In this document: positions 45,911-54,926 of the stretch, one piece after another | Layout of the letters: each line of letters starts with the position of its first letter | Numbering within the stretch: the stretch's first letter is position 1 | NCBI RefSeq assembly: GCF_018323885.1 | Contig: NZ_AP024585.1 | Location: 744,001-808,000, forward strand | Source of the DNA: Citrobacter amalonaticus | GTDB lineage: Bacteria; Pseudomonadota; Gammaproteobacteria; Enterobacterales; Enterobacteriaceae | Reading direction: 5' to 3' | Length of the DNA stretch: 64,000 nt | Program-made: the position numbers and the translations under genes | Notes under the pieces: model-generated | What the model was told of the DNA's origin: nothing | The model's input: the letters and a program-made list of their open reading frames with translations, nothing else | Database searches by the model: none

Positions 45911-47245
45911 ATGAATTCATCTGATTATACTCAGACCATTACTACGGGGGTTGACCCACGTAACCTGCCGGAATTTATCGCGATTCGCGAGGAAATCAAC
46001 AAGGCCAGCCATCCGTCGCAACCGGAGCTGAACTGGAGGTTGGTGGAATCGTTGGCACTGGCTATTTTCAAAACCAACGGAGTGGATCTACACACTGCGA
46101 CATACTATACGCTGGCACGCACCCGCACGCAGGGGCTGGTGGGTTTCTGCGAAGGAACCGAATTGCTGGCGGCGATGATTACGCATGAATGGGATAAATT
46201 TTGGCCGCAGGGCGGTTCTGCACGGACAGAGATGCTGGACTGGTTCAATACCCGTACCGGGAATATTCTGCGCCAGCAGATATCTTTTGCGGAAAACGAT
46301 CTGCCGCTGCTGCATCGTACTGAACGTGCTTTACAGATGATCAGTGACAAGCTCCAGCAGGTGGAGCTGAAGCGCCAGCCGCGTGTGGATAACCTATTAT
46401 ATTTTATTCAAAATACAAGAAAGTGCCTTGAGCCGCTGCCCAAAAGTAGTGTTGATACTTCCTCTCAGCCGATGGTCAGAACGCTGGTCTACACGCCTGA
46501 AAGTACTCTTTCCACTACGGCAGAGTCCGTGCCGCCACTCCCCGAGTTGCCAGAAATGCGGGTGAGAGTGCGTGGTATGTCGGAGAATGCAGATAACGCA
46601 AGGACAGGCAGTCTGCTGAAAGGTTTCGTAACCGGTGTCGCCTGTACTGCTGTTATTTCGATCTCACTCTGGTGGTGGCTGGTACATCCCCTGCAACGTC
46701 AACTCGCGCAAGTTCGTGATACCGCTCAGGGAGCAGCCAGCATCTGGTTGGTCTCCCCGGAACTGGACACTTATGATGAACGCCTGCAACAACTTCCCGA
46801 AACGTCGCCGCTGCAACTGCTGGAAACTGGAATGCAGATGATGCGAACGGCGGACAGTCTCTGGCCGGAGAGCCTGCAACAGCAGCAGGCAACCGCACAG
46901 TGGAACGATATTCTGAAAAACCGTGCGCAGAACAGTCCACAGCTACGGGGCTGGTTGCAGACCCGCCAGGATTTACACGCCTTTGCTGACCTGGTGATGC
47001 AGCGCGAGAAAGAAGGGCTGACTCTTTCTTATATAAAGAACGTTATCTGGCAGGCTGAGCGGGGGCTGGGTCAGGAGGCTCCGCTGGAGGCACTGTTGAC
47101 GCAGTATCAGGATGCCCGCGTACAGGGACAGAATGCTGAGGCCCTGGAAAAACAGATTAATGAACGGCTGGACGGTGTGTTAAGCCGCTGGCTGCTATTG
47201 AAAAACGGCGAAATGCCGGAAAAGAAAACTAAACCCGAAAAATAG
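45911..47245 (+). CDS. tagA: TagA/VasL-type ImpA_N protein with membrane anchor
   Basis: Protein of 444 aa with an N-terminal ImpA_N domain (about 15-130), a hydrophobic helix (about 236-258, FVTGVACTAVISISLWWWLV) and a C-terminal VasL-type domain (about 300-430). This arrangement matches TagA of enteroaggregative E. coli and VasL of Vibrio, which hold the distal end of the extended sheath at the opposite membrane. It is distinct from tssA, which lacks the membrane helix. It starts 1 nt after the membrane-protein pair and 23 bp before hcp2. Confidence 0.8.
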   Translation: MNSSDYTQTITTGVDPRNLPEFIAIREEINKASHPSQPELNWRLVESLALAIFKTNGVDLHTATYYTLARTRTQGLVGFCEGTELLAAMITHEWDKFWPQGGSARTEMLDWFNTRTGNILRQQISFAENDLPLLHRTERALQMISDKLQQVELKRQPRVDNLLYFIQNTRKCLEPLPKSSVDTSSQPMVRTLVYTPESTLSTTAESVPPLPELPEMRVRVRGMSENADNARTGSLLKGFVTGVACTAVISISLWWWLVHPLQRQLAQVRDTAQGAASIWLVSPELDTYDERLQQLPETSPLQLLETGMQMMRTADSLWPESLQQQQATAQWNDILKNRAQNSPQLRGWLQTRQDLHAFADLVMQREKEGLTLSYIKNVIWQAERGLGQEAPLEALLTQYQDARVQGQNAEALEKQINERLDGVLSRWLLLKNGEMPEKKTKPEK

Positions 47246-47268
47246 CGACGAAATAAAAGGAGTTTATC

Positions 47269-47748
47269 ATGGCAAATCCGGTTTATTTGACACTGAACGG
47301 CGACCTTCAGGGGCTGATCTCAGCAGGTTGCTCTTCCCAAGCTTCCATTGGCAATAAGGCACAGATTACGCACAGGGATCAGATTATGGTGCTGGGGTTG
47401 TCTCATGGGCTTACCCGCGCACAGAACGTGAATCATCTTAGCCTTAACATCCATAAGCCGGTGGATAAATCTACGCCGTTACTGAGCAAAGCTATTACCG
47501 AAAACGAATGCCTGACGTGTGATTTTGAATTTTATCGTACCAACCGTTTCGGTATCAATGAACTGTATTACAAAGTGAAACTGATTAAGGCACGAATTTC
47601 AGATATCCACCTGTCAGTTCCTCATACCATTGCCGACAGCGGTGGTCAGCCAGAGGAAACGGTATCGTTCACTTATGAAAGTCTCACTCAGGAACACTGT
47701 ATTGCCGGAACCAGCGCCTACAGCCTATGGGAAGAGCGACTTTTTTAG
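47269..47748 (+). CDS. hcp: Hcp family protein, second copy
   Basis: Second Hcp of 159 aa ending the plus-strand T6SS operon. Family blocks are YLTLNGDLQGLISAGCSSQ, KPVDKSTPLLSKAI, DFEFYRTN and a C-terminal GTSAYSLWEERL. It resembles the Salmonella SPI-6 type Hcp group more than the first copy here, with which it shares little sequence. No C-terminal effector extension is present, so it is probably an alternative tube subunit or cargo carrier. AAGGAG precedes the ATG. Confidence 0.9.
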   Translation: MANPVYLTLNGDLQGLISAGCSSQASIGNKAQITHRDQIMVLGLSHGLTRAQNVNHLSLNIHKPVDKSTPLLSKAITENECLTCDFEFYRTNRFGINELYYKVKLIKARISDIHLSVPHTIADSGGQPEETVSFTYESLTQEHCIAGTSAYSLWEERLF

Positions 47749-48086
47749 TGTGAATTGATCTGCTTTTTTTTAATAATTAGGCCGCTGTTGAAAGTATCCG
47801 GTTAGTAGGGGGGTATTCCTGACTGAGAATATTAGTGTTATTTACCCATATAATACTAATATCTTCTGTTTACAGCCAAGTCAGATATTCCCTTAGGTTT
47901 TAATCTCCAGGAATAATTAGAAATATGATGATCCTAAACTGAACGCAGACAGCTCATGGTGAAAATTAAGAGAAAACCAATTAAAGAGCATCGATGCCTT
48001 TAAAAAGAGCAAGTATCTGCAAAAATGGCGAGAGATCCAGCACATCAATAATGTGTTGCACCGACCAGAAATCGACCGTAGTCCTG
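47749..48086. other. Intergenic region between hcp2 and the pheV repeats
   Basis: AT-rich for the first 200 bp, with a T8 run just after the hcp2 stop but no convincing stem before it. I see no gene, tRNA or mobile-element end here. A minus-strand open frame runs in from the repeats but looks accidental. Confidence 0.4.
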
Positions 48087-48091
48087 AAAGC

Positions 48092-48116
48092 AAAAACCCG
48101 CCTTTTGGGCGGGTTC
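48092..48116 (-). terminator. Terminator copy in distal pheV repeat
   Basis: AACCCGCC and GGCGGGTT around TTTT, followed on the minus strand by T5. Identical to the two nearer copies. Confidence 0.75.
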
Positions 48117-48254
48117 TCTGAATAAGTGGTGCCCGGACTCGGACTAACGCCGCAGGCGTTGAACAGCGCGCTTGTCGCGCTGGCCCCGAAGGGGTGAGCC
48201 GCTTGCGGCGAATAATCGAACGGAGTTCGATGAAGAGTCCGGTTCGCTAAAAGC

Positions 48255-48279
48255 AAAAACCCGCCTTTTGGGCGGGTTC
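48255..48279 (-). terminator. Terminator copy in middle pheV repeat
   Basis: Same GC-rich stem plus T5 as in the other copies; the second of three in series on a read-through transcript from pheV. Confidence 0.75.
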
Positions 48280-48416
48280 TCTGAATAAGTGGTGCCGGAC
48301 TCGGACTAACGCCGCAGGCGTTGAACAGCGCGCTTGTCGCGCTGGCCCCGAAGGGGTGAGCCGCTTGCGGCGAATAATCGAACGGAGTTCGATGAAGAGT
48401 CCGGTTCGCTAAAAGC

Positions 48417-48441
48417 AAAAACCCGCCTTTTGGGCGGGTTC
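48417..48441 (-). terminator. Primary terminator of tRNA-Phe pheV
   Basis: GC-rich 8-bp stem followed by T5 on the minus strand, 11 nt beyond the tRNA CCA end. This is the first terminator reached by transcripts of pheV. Confidence 0.85.
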
Positions 48442-48451
48442 TCTGAATAAG

Positions 48452-48527
48452 TGGTGCCCGGACTCGGAATCGAACCAAGGACACGGGGATTTTCAATCCC
48501 CTGCTCTACCGACTGAGCTATCCGGGC
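48452..48527 (-). tRNA. pheV: tRNA-Phe (anticodon GAA)
   Basis: A 76-nt tRNA read on the minus strand, from GCCCGGATAGCTCAG to the encoded CCA at 48452-48454. The anticodon GAA is at 48492-48494 within the stem GGGGA/TCCCC. The cloverleaf is complete, including the GTTCGATTC T-arm. pheV is a common integration site of genomic islands in enterobacteria; here the T6SS island ends at it. Confidence 0.98.
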
Positions 48528-48537
48528 AACGGGGCGC

Positions 48538-48566
48538 ATTAAAACCGATCCGCCTCGTTTCGTCAA
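48538..48566 (-). promoter_or_regulatory. Promoter of pheV with GC-rich discriminator
   Basis: On the minus strand, TTGACG (48566-48561), a 17-bp spacer and TTTAAT (48543-48538) are followed by the discriminator GCGCCCCG, as expected for a stringently controlled stable-RNA promoter. Confidence 0.85.
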
Positions 48567-48632
48567 CGAAATTTCTTCAATTCAACGCAGACTGCACAAT
48601 CTATCACCACTTTGCTGTTATTGCACGCATTC

Positions 48633-49340
48633 TCAAGCGAAATACGCGGTCCAGGCTGCGGAAAGCGGCATGGCGAGGAGCAGCGCCGGGAGCATATTGA
48701 CCACGGCAAACATCTTAATCCCGCAGATGCGTAAACCAGTGGCGACCAGCAATAATCCCCCGACCGAACTGAAATCGGCCATCATTGCGGGGGTGGTGAG
48801 CGGCAATATCAGCGCCGCGCAGGTCGCCAGTGAAAGCTGGATGAGCAGCATCGGAGCCGCGATAGCCGACACGGCGATACCCAGAGAGCAGGCGAAGATC
48901 ATGGCGGTAAAGAAATCGAGGAAGGATTTAGCAATCAGGATGCTCGGATCGCCGGTCATTCCTTCGCGCATAGCCCCAAAAATCCCCGTCCCGCTGGCGC
49001 AGAAAAGGACAATGATGGCGACATAATTCTGGATAAACGATTCATGGGGCTGCTTTTTACCCGACCGCATAAAGAGTGTCTGCGCTTTGGCGACGGCGGT
49101 GTTGATCCCCTTTTCCAGATAGCAAAACTCACCAATTAGCGCGCCGACCAGCGTTGCCAGCACCATAACCGGAAGATTGGCGCATTTGACCACCAGTAAG
49201 ATCCCAATGCCAAGTGACGCGAGACCGAAAATAGAGGTCATGGAGAGACGAATCCGTTCCGGCAAACGTTGGCTAAGAAGGGCGCCAATAACACCACCCA
49301 CCAAAACGGCGCTGGCGTTAATAAAAGGTCCAATTACCAC
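48633..49340 (-). CDS. yqgA: DUF554 family membrane protein YqgA
   Basis: Polytopic inner-membrane protein of 235 aa, with at least five hydrophobic segments including PFINASAVLVGGVIGALL near the start. Function is unknown; DUF554 proteins resemble transporters. Translation starts at GTG 49340 (MVIGPFIN), with GGAG 6 nt upstream. Its position between pheV and speC matches E. coli. Confidence 0.93.
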   Translation of the reverse strand: MVIGPFINASAVLVGGVIGALLSQRLPERIRLSMTSIFGLASLGIGILLVVKCANLPVMVLATLVGALIGEFCYLEKGINTAVAKAQTLFMRSGKKQPHESFIQNYVAIIVLFCASGTGIFGAMREGMTGDPSILIAKSFLDFFTAMIFACSLGIAVSAIAAPMLLIQLSLATCAALILPLTTPAMMADFSSVGGLLLVATGLRICGIKMFAVVNMLPALLLAMPLSAAWTAYFA

Positions 49341-49718
49341 GTAAGCTCCTGCTCATTATGTTTTCAAAGTGCATTATTATGACCTGGTTCTCATTTACAG
49401 TGTTGTTTAACCGCAACAAGTGTGCATAAGAATTAAATCTTGCCCCTCCTGGTTAAAGGTGCCATGATTGCGCGAATTTTCTCCAGTCTGTTCGGGGCCG
49501 CATGGGATGAACGCAACACCTCCACATCGCCTTTCGCATCGCCGGTTAGCGCGATGGCTGCCCCTTCTCGTTATTCCTTCCTTCTTACTCACCATGCGGT
49601 GAGGGCAACGTATGCTCACTGCAGGACAACAGTAAAATCAGAAACGGTCTGCTTTTACTGATGTCTGGCGGTCGGAGCTGGTGACCAGTTTGACCTAAAC
49701 ATCTCGTGGGGCAGGGCA

Positions 49719-49796
49719 ATGAGCCTTGTCCGGGACTCTTATTCTCCCGAAACGGGTTTTTGCGCTTATGAAATCAATGAACATTGCCGCCAGTAG
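49719..49796 (+). promoter_or_regulatory. speC leader: possible upstream ORF and hairpin
   Basis: A 25-codon frame (ATG 49719 to TAG 49794) with GGGGCAGGG before it overlaps the speC start out of frame. Within it, CCCG-AAA-CGGG (49746-49756) is followed by T5, an attenuator-like signal only a few nt before the speC ATG. Translation of the frame or termination at the hairpin could set speC output; both are inference. Confidence 0.35.
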
Positions 49797-51903
49797 TGAA
49801 CTGGTTTCTCGTTTATCTACTCATCGCGGCGTTGTGGCGCTGGACAGTACCGACTTTACCGATGTCGCTGCCGTCGTCATGACCGTTACCGATAGCCGTA
49901 GCGGCATTCTTGCGTTACTCAAACGCACGGGCTTTCATCTGCCGGTCTTTATTCTCACCGAAGAGAACATAGCTCTACCCGCAGGCGCGACCGCCGTTAT
50001 TCGCGGTACTGCGCAGGAGTGGCTGGAGCTGGAATCTGCCGCCAGCCTGTATGAGGAAGACCTTCTGCCGCCGTTTTACGACACGCTGACGCAGTATGTG
50101 GAAATGAAAAACAGCACGTTCGCCTGTCCGGGACATCAGCACGGTGCATTCTTTAAAAAGCACCCAGCCGGGCGTCATTTCTATGACTTCTTTGGTGAAA
50201 ATGTTTTTCGTGCCGACATGTGCAATGCCGACGTGAAATTGGGGGATTTGCTGATTCACGAGGGGTCAGCCAAAGATGCGCAAAAGTTTGCCGCCAAAGT
50301 CTTCCATGCCGATAAAACCTATTTTGTCCTGAACGGCACGTCAGCGGCGAATAAAGTGGTCACCAATGCGCTGCTGACGCGGGGTGATCTGGTGCTGTTC
50401 GATCGCAACAACCACAAATCGAATCACCACGGTGCGCTTATTCAGGCGGGGGCGACTCCGGTATATCTGGAGGCTGCCCGTAACCCGTTTGGTTTTATCG
50501 GTGGGATCGATGAACACTGCTTTGATGAAGCGTATCTGCGCGAACAGATCCGCGACATAGCCGCAGAAAAGGCAGAGTTGCCGCGTCCCTTCAGGCTGGC
50601 AATCATCCAGTTGGGAACCTACGACGGCACGATCTACAATGCCCGTCAGGTGATCGACAAAATCGGTCATCTTTGTGACTACATTCTGTTTGACTCTGCC
50701 TGGGTCGGCTATGAGCAGTTTATCCCAATGATGGCCGACGGCTCGCCGCTGCTGCTGGAGCTGAATGAAAACGATCCGGGTATTTTTGTCACCCAGTCGG
50801 TGCATAAACAGCAGGCCGGGTTCTCACAGACCTCGCAGATCCACAAGAAAGATAATCACATTCGTGGTCAGGCGCGTTTCTGTCCGCATAAGCGGCTGAA
50901 CAATGCGTTCATGCTGCACGCTTCAACCAGTCCGTTCTACCCGCTGTTTGCCGCGCTGGATGTCAATGCCAAAATCCACGAAGGGGAGAGTGGTCGACGT
51001 CTGTGGGCAGAGTGCGTGACGCTGGGGATTGAGGCGCGTAAGGCTATCCTGACCCATTGTAAGCTGCTTGCGCCGTTCATTCCGCCGGTTGTGGAGGGTA
51101 AGGCGTGGCAGTCGTATCCCACCGAGGTGATTGCCCGCGAGCGGCGTTTCTTCAGCTTTGCGCCGGGAGCGAAATGGCACGGCTTCGAAGGGTATGCCGA
51201 CGATCAGTATTTTGTCGATCCGTGCAAGCTGCTGCTCACCACGCCGGGTATTGATGCGCAGACCGGACGTTATACTGATTTTGGTATTCCGGCCACCATT
51301 CTGGCCCATTACCTGCGTGAAAACGGTATTGTGCCGGAGAAGTGCGATCTCAACTCGATTCTGTTCCTGCTGACGCCCGCCGAGAGTCCGGAAAAAATGG
51401 CGCATTTAACGGCGATGCTGGCACAGTTTGAACAGCATATCGAAGACGACACGCCGCTTGCACAGGTGCTTCCGACTATCTTCAATAAATATCCGGTGCG
51501 CTATCGCGACTACACCCTGCGCGAACTGTGTCAGGAGATGCACGATCTGTATGTCAGTTTTGACGTGAAGGATCTGCAAAAAGCGATGTTCCGTCAGGAG
51601 AGTTTCCCGACGGTGGCGCTGAACCCACAGGATGCCCACAGCGCCTTTATTCGTGGTGATGTTGAACTGGTGCGCATTCGTGATGCTGAAGGCCGTATCG
51701 CGGCGGAAGGGGCGCTGCCGTATCCTCCGGGCGTGCTGTGCGTAGTGCCGGGCGAAGTCTGGGGCGGTGCGGTACAGCGTTATTTCCTGGCGCTGGAAGA
51801 GGGGGTGAATATGCTGCCTGGGTTCTCGCCGGAGTTGCAGGGCGTTTATAGTGAAACCGATGCCGATGGCATTAAACGGTTATACGGGTATGTGTTGAAG
51901 TAA
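49768..51903 (+). CDS. speC: Constitutive ornithine decarboxylase SpeC
   Basis: PLP-dependent group III decarboxylase (711 aa) that converts ornithine to putrescine in the cytoplasm. An N-terminal wing domain (about 1-100) precedes the PLP domain. The Schiff-base lysine is in SVHKQQAGFSQ, the PLP-phosphate region includes NGTSAANK and the aspartate lies in DYILFDSAWVGYE. I start at ATG 49768 (MKSMNIAASS), which gives the E. coli length; the open frame continues upstream without a ribosome site. Its 3' end is followed by two REP-like palindromes. Confidence 0.97.
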   Translation: MKSMNIAASSELVSRLSTHRGVVALDSTDFTDVAAVVMTVTDSRSGILALLKRTGFHLPVFILTEENIALPAGATAVIRGTAQEWLELESAASLYEEDLLPPFYDTLTQYVEMKNSTFACPGHQHGAFFKKHPAGRHFYDFFGENVFRADMCNADVKLGDLLIHEGSAKDAQKFAAKVFHADKTYFVLNGTSAANKVVTNALLTRGDLVLFDRNNHKSNHHGALIQAGATPVYLEAARNPFGFIGGIDEHCFDEAYLREQIRDIAAEKAELPRPFRLAIIQLGTYDGTIYNARQVIDKIGHLCDYILFDSAWVGYEQFIPMMADGSPLLLELNENDPGIFVTQSVHKQQAGFSQTSQIHKKDNHIRGQARFCPHKRLNNAFMLHASTSPFYPLFAALDVNAKIHEGESGRRLWAECVTLGIEARKAILTHCKLLAPFIPPVVEGKAWQSYPTEVIARERRFFSFAPGAKWHGFEGYADDQYFVDPCKLLLTTPGIDAQTGRYTDFGIPATILAHYLRENGIVPEKCDLNSILFLLTPAESPEKMAHLTAMLAQFEQHIEDDTPLAQVLPTIFNKYPVRYRDYTLRELCQEMHDLYVSFDVKDLQKAMFRQESFPTVALNPQDAHSAFIRGDVELVRIRDAEGRIAAEGALPYPPGVLCVVPGEVWGGAVQRYFLALEEGVNMLPGFSPELQGVYSETDADGIKRLYGYVLK

Positions 51904-51913
51904 TCGAAAGAGA

Positions 51914-51991
51914 ATGCCGGATGGCGCTTGCGCTTATCCGGCCAGGTGTATCGGAGTAGGCCGGATAAGACGCGAAAGCGTCTTATCCGAC
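51914..51991. repeat. Pair of REP (palindromic) elements between speC and nupG
   Basis: Two imperfect palindromes are visible: GCCGGATGGCG with CGCTTATCCGGC (51917-51942) and GGATAAGACGC with GCGTCTTATCC (51963-51988). They are typical enterobacterial REP/BIME units between convergent genes, and may stabilise 3' ends or block read-through. Confidence 0.88.
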
Positions 51992-51998
51992 AGAGAGA

Positions 51999-53255
51999 TT
52001 AATGTGCGACGGTCTGCGTGCCGGTCGGGACGCGAACGTGCTTGTACTTAAACAGCGCCACGAAGGCAAAGGCCAGAACCAGTGAGTAGCCGGCAAAAAT
52101 CAGCCACACGGTCTGCCAGTCGGTAATGCCGTTCAGGGTGTAATGCTCTACCACTTTCCCGCTTACCACGCCGCCGAGGATACAGCCGAAGCCGTTGGTC
52201 ATCATCAGGAACATGCCCTGCGCACTGGCGCGGATTTCCGGACGAACTTCTTTCTCAACGAACACCGAACCGGAGATGTTGAAGAAGTCGAAGGCGCAGC
52301 CGTAAACAATCATCGACAGAACCAGCAGCACGGTACCAAACGGGCTCGGATCGCCGTAGGCGAACAGGCCGAAGCGCAACATCCACGCCACGATACTGAT
52401 CAGCATGACGTTCTTGATCCCGTAACGGCTGAGGAAGAACGGAATGGTCAGGATGAACAGGGTTTCGGAGATCTGCGAGATCGACATCATCACCGACGCG
52501 TGCTCAACGATAAAGCTTCCGGAGAACAGCGGGTTGTTGTCGAAGCTGTGCAGGAAGGTGTTCCCGAACATGTTGGTAATTTGCAGTTCTGCGCCGAGCA
52601 TCATTGAGAAGATGAAGAAGATAGCCATACGCTTGTTTTTAAACAGCGCGAAGGCATCCAGACCCAGCATAGAAGTCCAGCTTTGATTCTTCTGCTGATT
52701 CGCCACCGGAATGTGCGGCAGGGTCAACGTAAACAGCACCAGCATCACAGAGAGCGCCGCGCCAATATACAGCTGCATATGGCTCAGTTCAAAACCGGAG
52801 AAGCTCACGGCCCACATGGCGGCGATGAAACCGATGGTGCCCCAGATACGAATCGGCGGGAAGTCAGTAACGATGTCCATGCCTGCGTTCTGCAAGCGGT
52901 AATAGGAAATGGTGTTGATAAGCCCAAGCGTTGGCATATATGCCAGTGAGTTAAGCAGGATCACAAAGAACATCGCACCCGGCGTCGTGACTTCAGCGGC
53001 GATGAACAGCGTCACTGCACCCACCACGTGACAGATGGCGTATACCCACTTTGCACTGAGCCATTTGTCCGCCACGATCCCCAACAGGGTCGGCATCAGA
53101 ACCGCCGCGATCCCCAGCGAGCTATAGACAGCACCAATAGAAGCACCGTCAAATTTGAGGGTGACAAACATATAGGAGCCGAGGGTGGTCAGCCAACTTC
53201 CCCACAGGCAGAACTGCAGAAAGGAGAGTATTTTCAGCTGCAGCTTAAGATTCAT
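51999..53255 (-). CDS. nupG: Nucleoside permease NupG
   Basis: Nucleoside/H+ symporter (418 aa) with about 12 membrane helices, importing purine and pyrimidine nucleosides. Early blocks are FLQFCLWGSWLTTLGSYMF and ADKWLSAKWVYAICH; the C-terminal tail is charged. I start at ATG 53255 (MNLKLQLKIL) with GAGGAAA upstream; the longer frame is unrelated. Upstream CRP/CytR-like sites fit the known CytR/DeoR/CRP control. Confidence 0.96.
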   Translation of the reverse strand: MNLKLQLKILSFLQFCLWGSWLTTLGSYMFVTLKFDGASIGAVYSSLGIAAVLMPTLLGIVADKWLSAKWVYAICHVVGAVTLFIAAEVTTPGAMFFVILLNSLAYMPTLGLINTISYYRLQNAGMDIVTDFPPIRIWGTIGFIAAMWAVSFSGFELSHMQLYIGAALSVMLVLFTLTLPHIPVANQQKNQSWTSMLGLDAFALFKNKRMAIFFIFSMMLGAELQITNMFGNTFLHSFDNNPLFSGSFIVEHASVMMSISQISETLFILTIPFFLSRYGIKNVMLISIVAWMLRFGLFAYGDPSPFGTVLLVLSMIVYGCAFDFFNISGSVFVEKEVRPEIRASAQGMFLMMTNGFGCILGGVVSGKVVEHYTLNGITDWQTVWLIFAGYSLVLAFAFVALFKYKHVRVPTGTQTVAH

Positions 53256-53324
53256 GTTAATTTCCTCACACAGGAAGGCGAATGAATGTTTCGATTGGCA
53301 CAAATGCCGTGACTGTATGATGTG

Positions 53325-53420
53325 ATTCTATCAACGACGATGGGTGATTTTTTGTTACCTGTGACAAATAATTGCAAAACAATACCTTTTTGCAATGCGA
53401 AAAAGTGACTTTTGTCACGT
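53325..53420 (-). promoter_or_regulatory. nupG promoter with CRP and CytR-like sites
   Basis: On the minus strand TAGAAT (53330-53325) is a likely -10. A CRP half-site, TCACA (53364-53360), is centred near -41, and a near-palindromic CRP site, CGTGACAAAAGTCACT (53404-53419), lies near -93. Between them TTGCAA occurs twice (within 53371-53398) in inverted orientation, fitting a CytR operator between two CRP dimers. Numbers are estimates from the -10. Confidence 0.65.
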
Positions 53421-53467
53421 TTTGGGTCGCCCGCTCGCCGTTTTACCGGGAGCGGGGAAGAGAAGCA

Positions 53468-54550
53468 TCAGTTCCGCCGATAGGTTTTTTGCGCGGAATT
53501 GACTTTATACAGATAACGGCGCGATTCAGAAGAGGGGTGACGCGTGGTTAACGTCTGGTACACATCCCCTGGCGTCATGCTGTTGATGATATTCGCGGCC
53601 TGCACTTTATCACTGGAGAAGACGCGCAGTACGCTGCCCGCCCCGCCATTGTAAGCGGTGATCACCGCATAGCGTCGTGACGTTGGGTTATCGATGCCGC
53701 CCAGATAGACATTGTTGAGCATCGCCAGATAGGCGGTGCCGGTATCAATGTTGCTGGCTGGATCGAACAGTTCACTGCGACTCGGGACACCGGAGCGGCC
53801 CTGGGAACGATAAACGTCTTTCCCGGCGGTATGCTGAACCACCTGCATCAGCCCCAGCGCATCGGAACGGCTTACTGCGTATGGGTTGAAGGATGACTCC
53901 GTCTGCATAATCGCCAGAATCAGCGACTCATCAATGCCATATTTATGGGATGCCTTGCGCACCATGCCGAGGTATTTATGCGCACGTTTATCCAGGTGAT
54001 TCGGCACCAGGTTAATTGTCACGCTGAAAATCATGCGGATCCCGTTGCTGCGGCTTTTCATCCGCGTTTGCAGCAGGTAATCGGCGAATTTCGTCGCCCG
54101 GCCTTCCCAGCGGATCGGCTGACCTGTGTTATCGAGCACCTGGCCGTACAGGAACGGCTCTCTGGAGATCTGAATGTCATCGACATCAGAGTAGAGGTCG
54201 ACGGAGGTGGGATCATCACCCATCAGCAACGTTTTAATGATGGCGCGCCGCAAATGTGCCGCAGGTTCAGTCCCGGCGATGGTCTCAACGGTAATGGTCC
54301 CGTCGTCAAAGTTAATATGGCTGCGGGTCTGGTACTGATCGGTGTACTTCACGTAGTCCTTTGGACCGGCGATCAGCACTTCTTGATAGCCCCACAGATT
54401 TTCAATGTTGTGGGCAAACTGCCCCATCAGAATGTCAAAACCGTTGGTATCCTTGATCCAGGCTTCATTATAAGAATCGCCTTTTTTGGTCGAACTGGAA
54501 CAGGAGATGAGCAACGGCGCAATAACGGCAAGCGCGAGAAATTTTTTCAT
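53468..54550 (-). CDS. mltC: Membrane-bound lytic murein transglycosylase C (MltC)
   Basis: Outer-membrane lipoprotein of 360 aa that cleaves peptidoglycan glycan strands to 1,6-anhydro products. The signal ends in the lipobox LISC (Cys17) followed by Ser. The lysozyme-like SLT domain is in the C-terminal half, with the catalytic Glu in [20 protein letters not shown] and [13 protein letters not shown] further on. ATG 54550 gives almost the E. coli length; the preceding ATG at 54553 is equivalent. It lies downstream of yggX. Confidence 0.95.
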   Translation of the reverse strand: MKKFLALAVIAPLLISCSSSTKKGDSYNEAWIKDTNGFDILMGQFAHNIENLWGYQEVLIAGPKDYVKYTDQYQTRSHINFDDGTITVETIAGTEPAAHLRRAIIKTLLMGDDPTSVDLYSDVDDIQISREPFLYGQVLDNTGQPIRWEGRATKFADYLLQTRMKSRSNGIRMIFSVTINLVPNHLDKRAHKYLGMVRKASHKYGIDESLILAIMQTESSFNPYAVSRSDALGLMQVVQHTAGKDVYRSQGRSGVPSRSELFDPASNIDTGTAYLAMLNNVYLGGIDNPTSRRYAVITAYNGGAGSVLRVFSSDKVQAANIINSMTPGDVYQTLTTRHPSSESRRYLYKVNSAQKTYRRN

Positions 54551-54623
54551 CATTCCGGGAGTGCGTGTTGTGTTTGTCGTTGTGCGGTGTTGCCGGACAG
54601 CGTTGAGCCATCCGGCAACGTGC

Positions 54624-54902
<279 letters not shown>

Positions 54903-54926
54903 TTATCCTCTTCATCGTCCGGTGCG

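Larger units (their letters stand above)
48087..48468 (-). repeat. Tandem repeats carrying the 3' end of tRNA-Phe and its terminator
   Basis: There are two full units (48087-48249, 163 bp; 48250-48411, 162 bp) and a partial third (48412-48468) that runs into the real tRNA gene. Each unit contains the terminator hairpin and the 17-bp tRNA 3' end TGGTGCCCGGACTCGGA (copy 2 lacks one C). The 105 bp between are packed with small stems: AACGCC/GGCGTT, GCGCG/CGCGC, CCCC/GGGG, GCCGC/GCGGC and ATCGAA/TTCGAT. The layout resembles the repeats after E. coli tyrT. Confidence 0.93.

Noticed and set aside
48087-48468. CRISPR array
   Set aside because: Units are adjacent direct repeats of 163 bp containing a tRNA fragment, with no short repeats separated by unique spacers and no cas genes nearby.
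47981-48496. 171-codon minus-strand frame across the pheV repeats
   Set aside because: Its apparent repeated protein is only the translation of the tRNA 3'-end/terminator DNA repeats and it reads through the tRNA gene.
49440-49661. 73-codon frame upstream of speC
   Set aside because: Biased, unrecognised sequence with no start signal; no corresponding gene is known to me at this locus.
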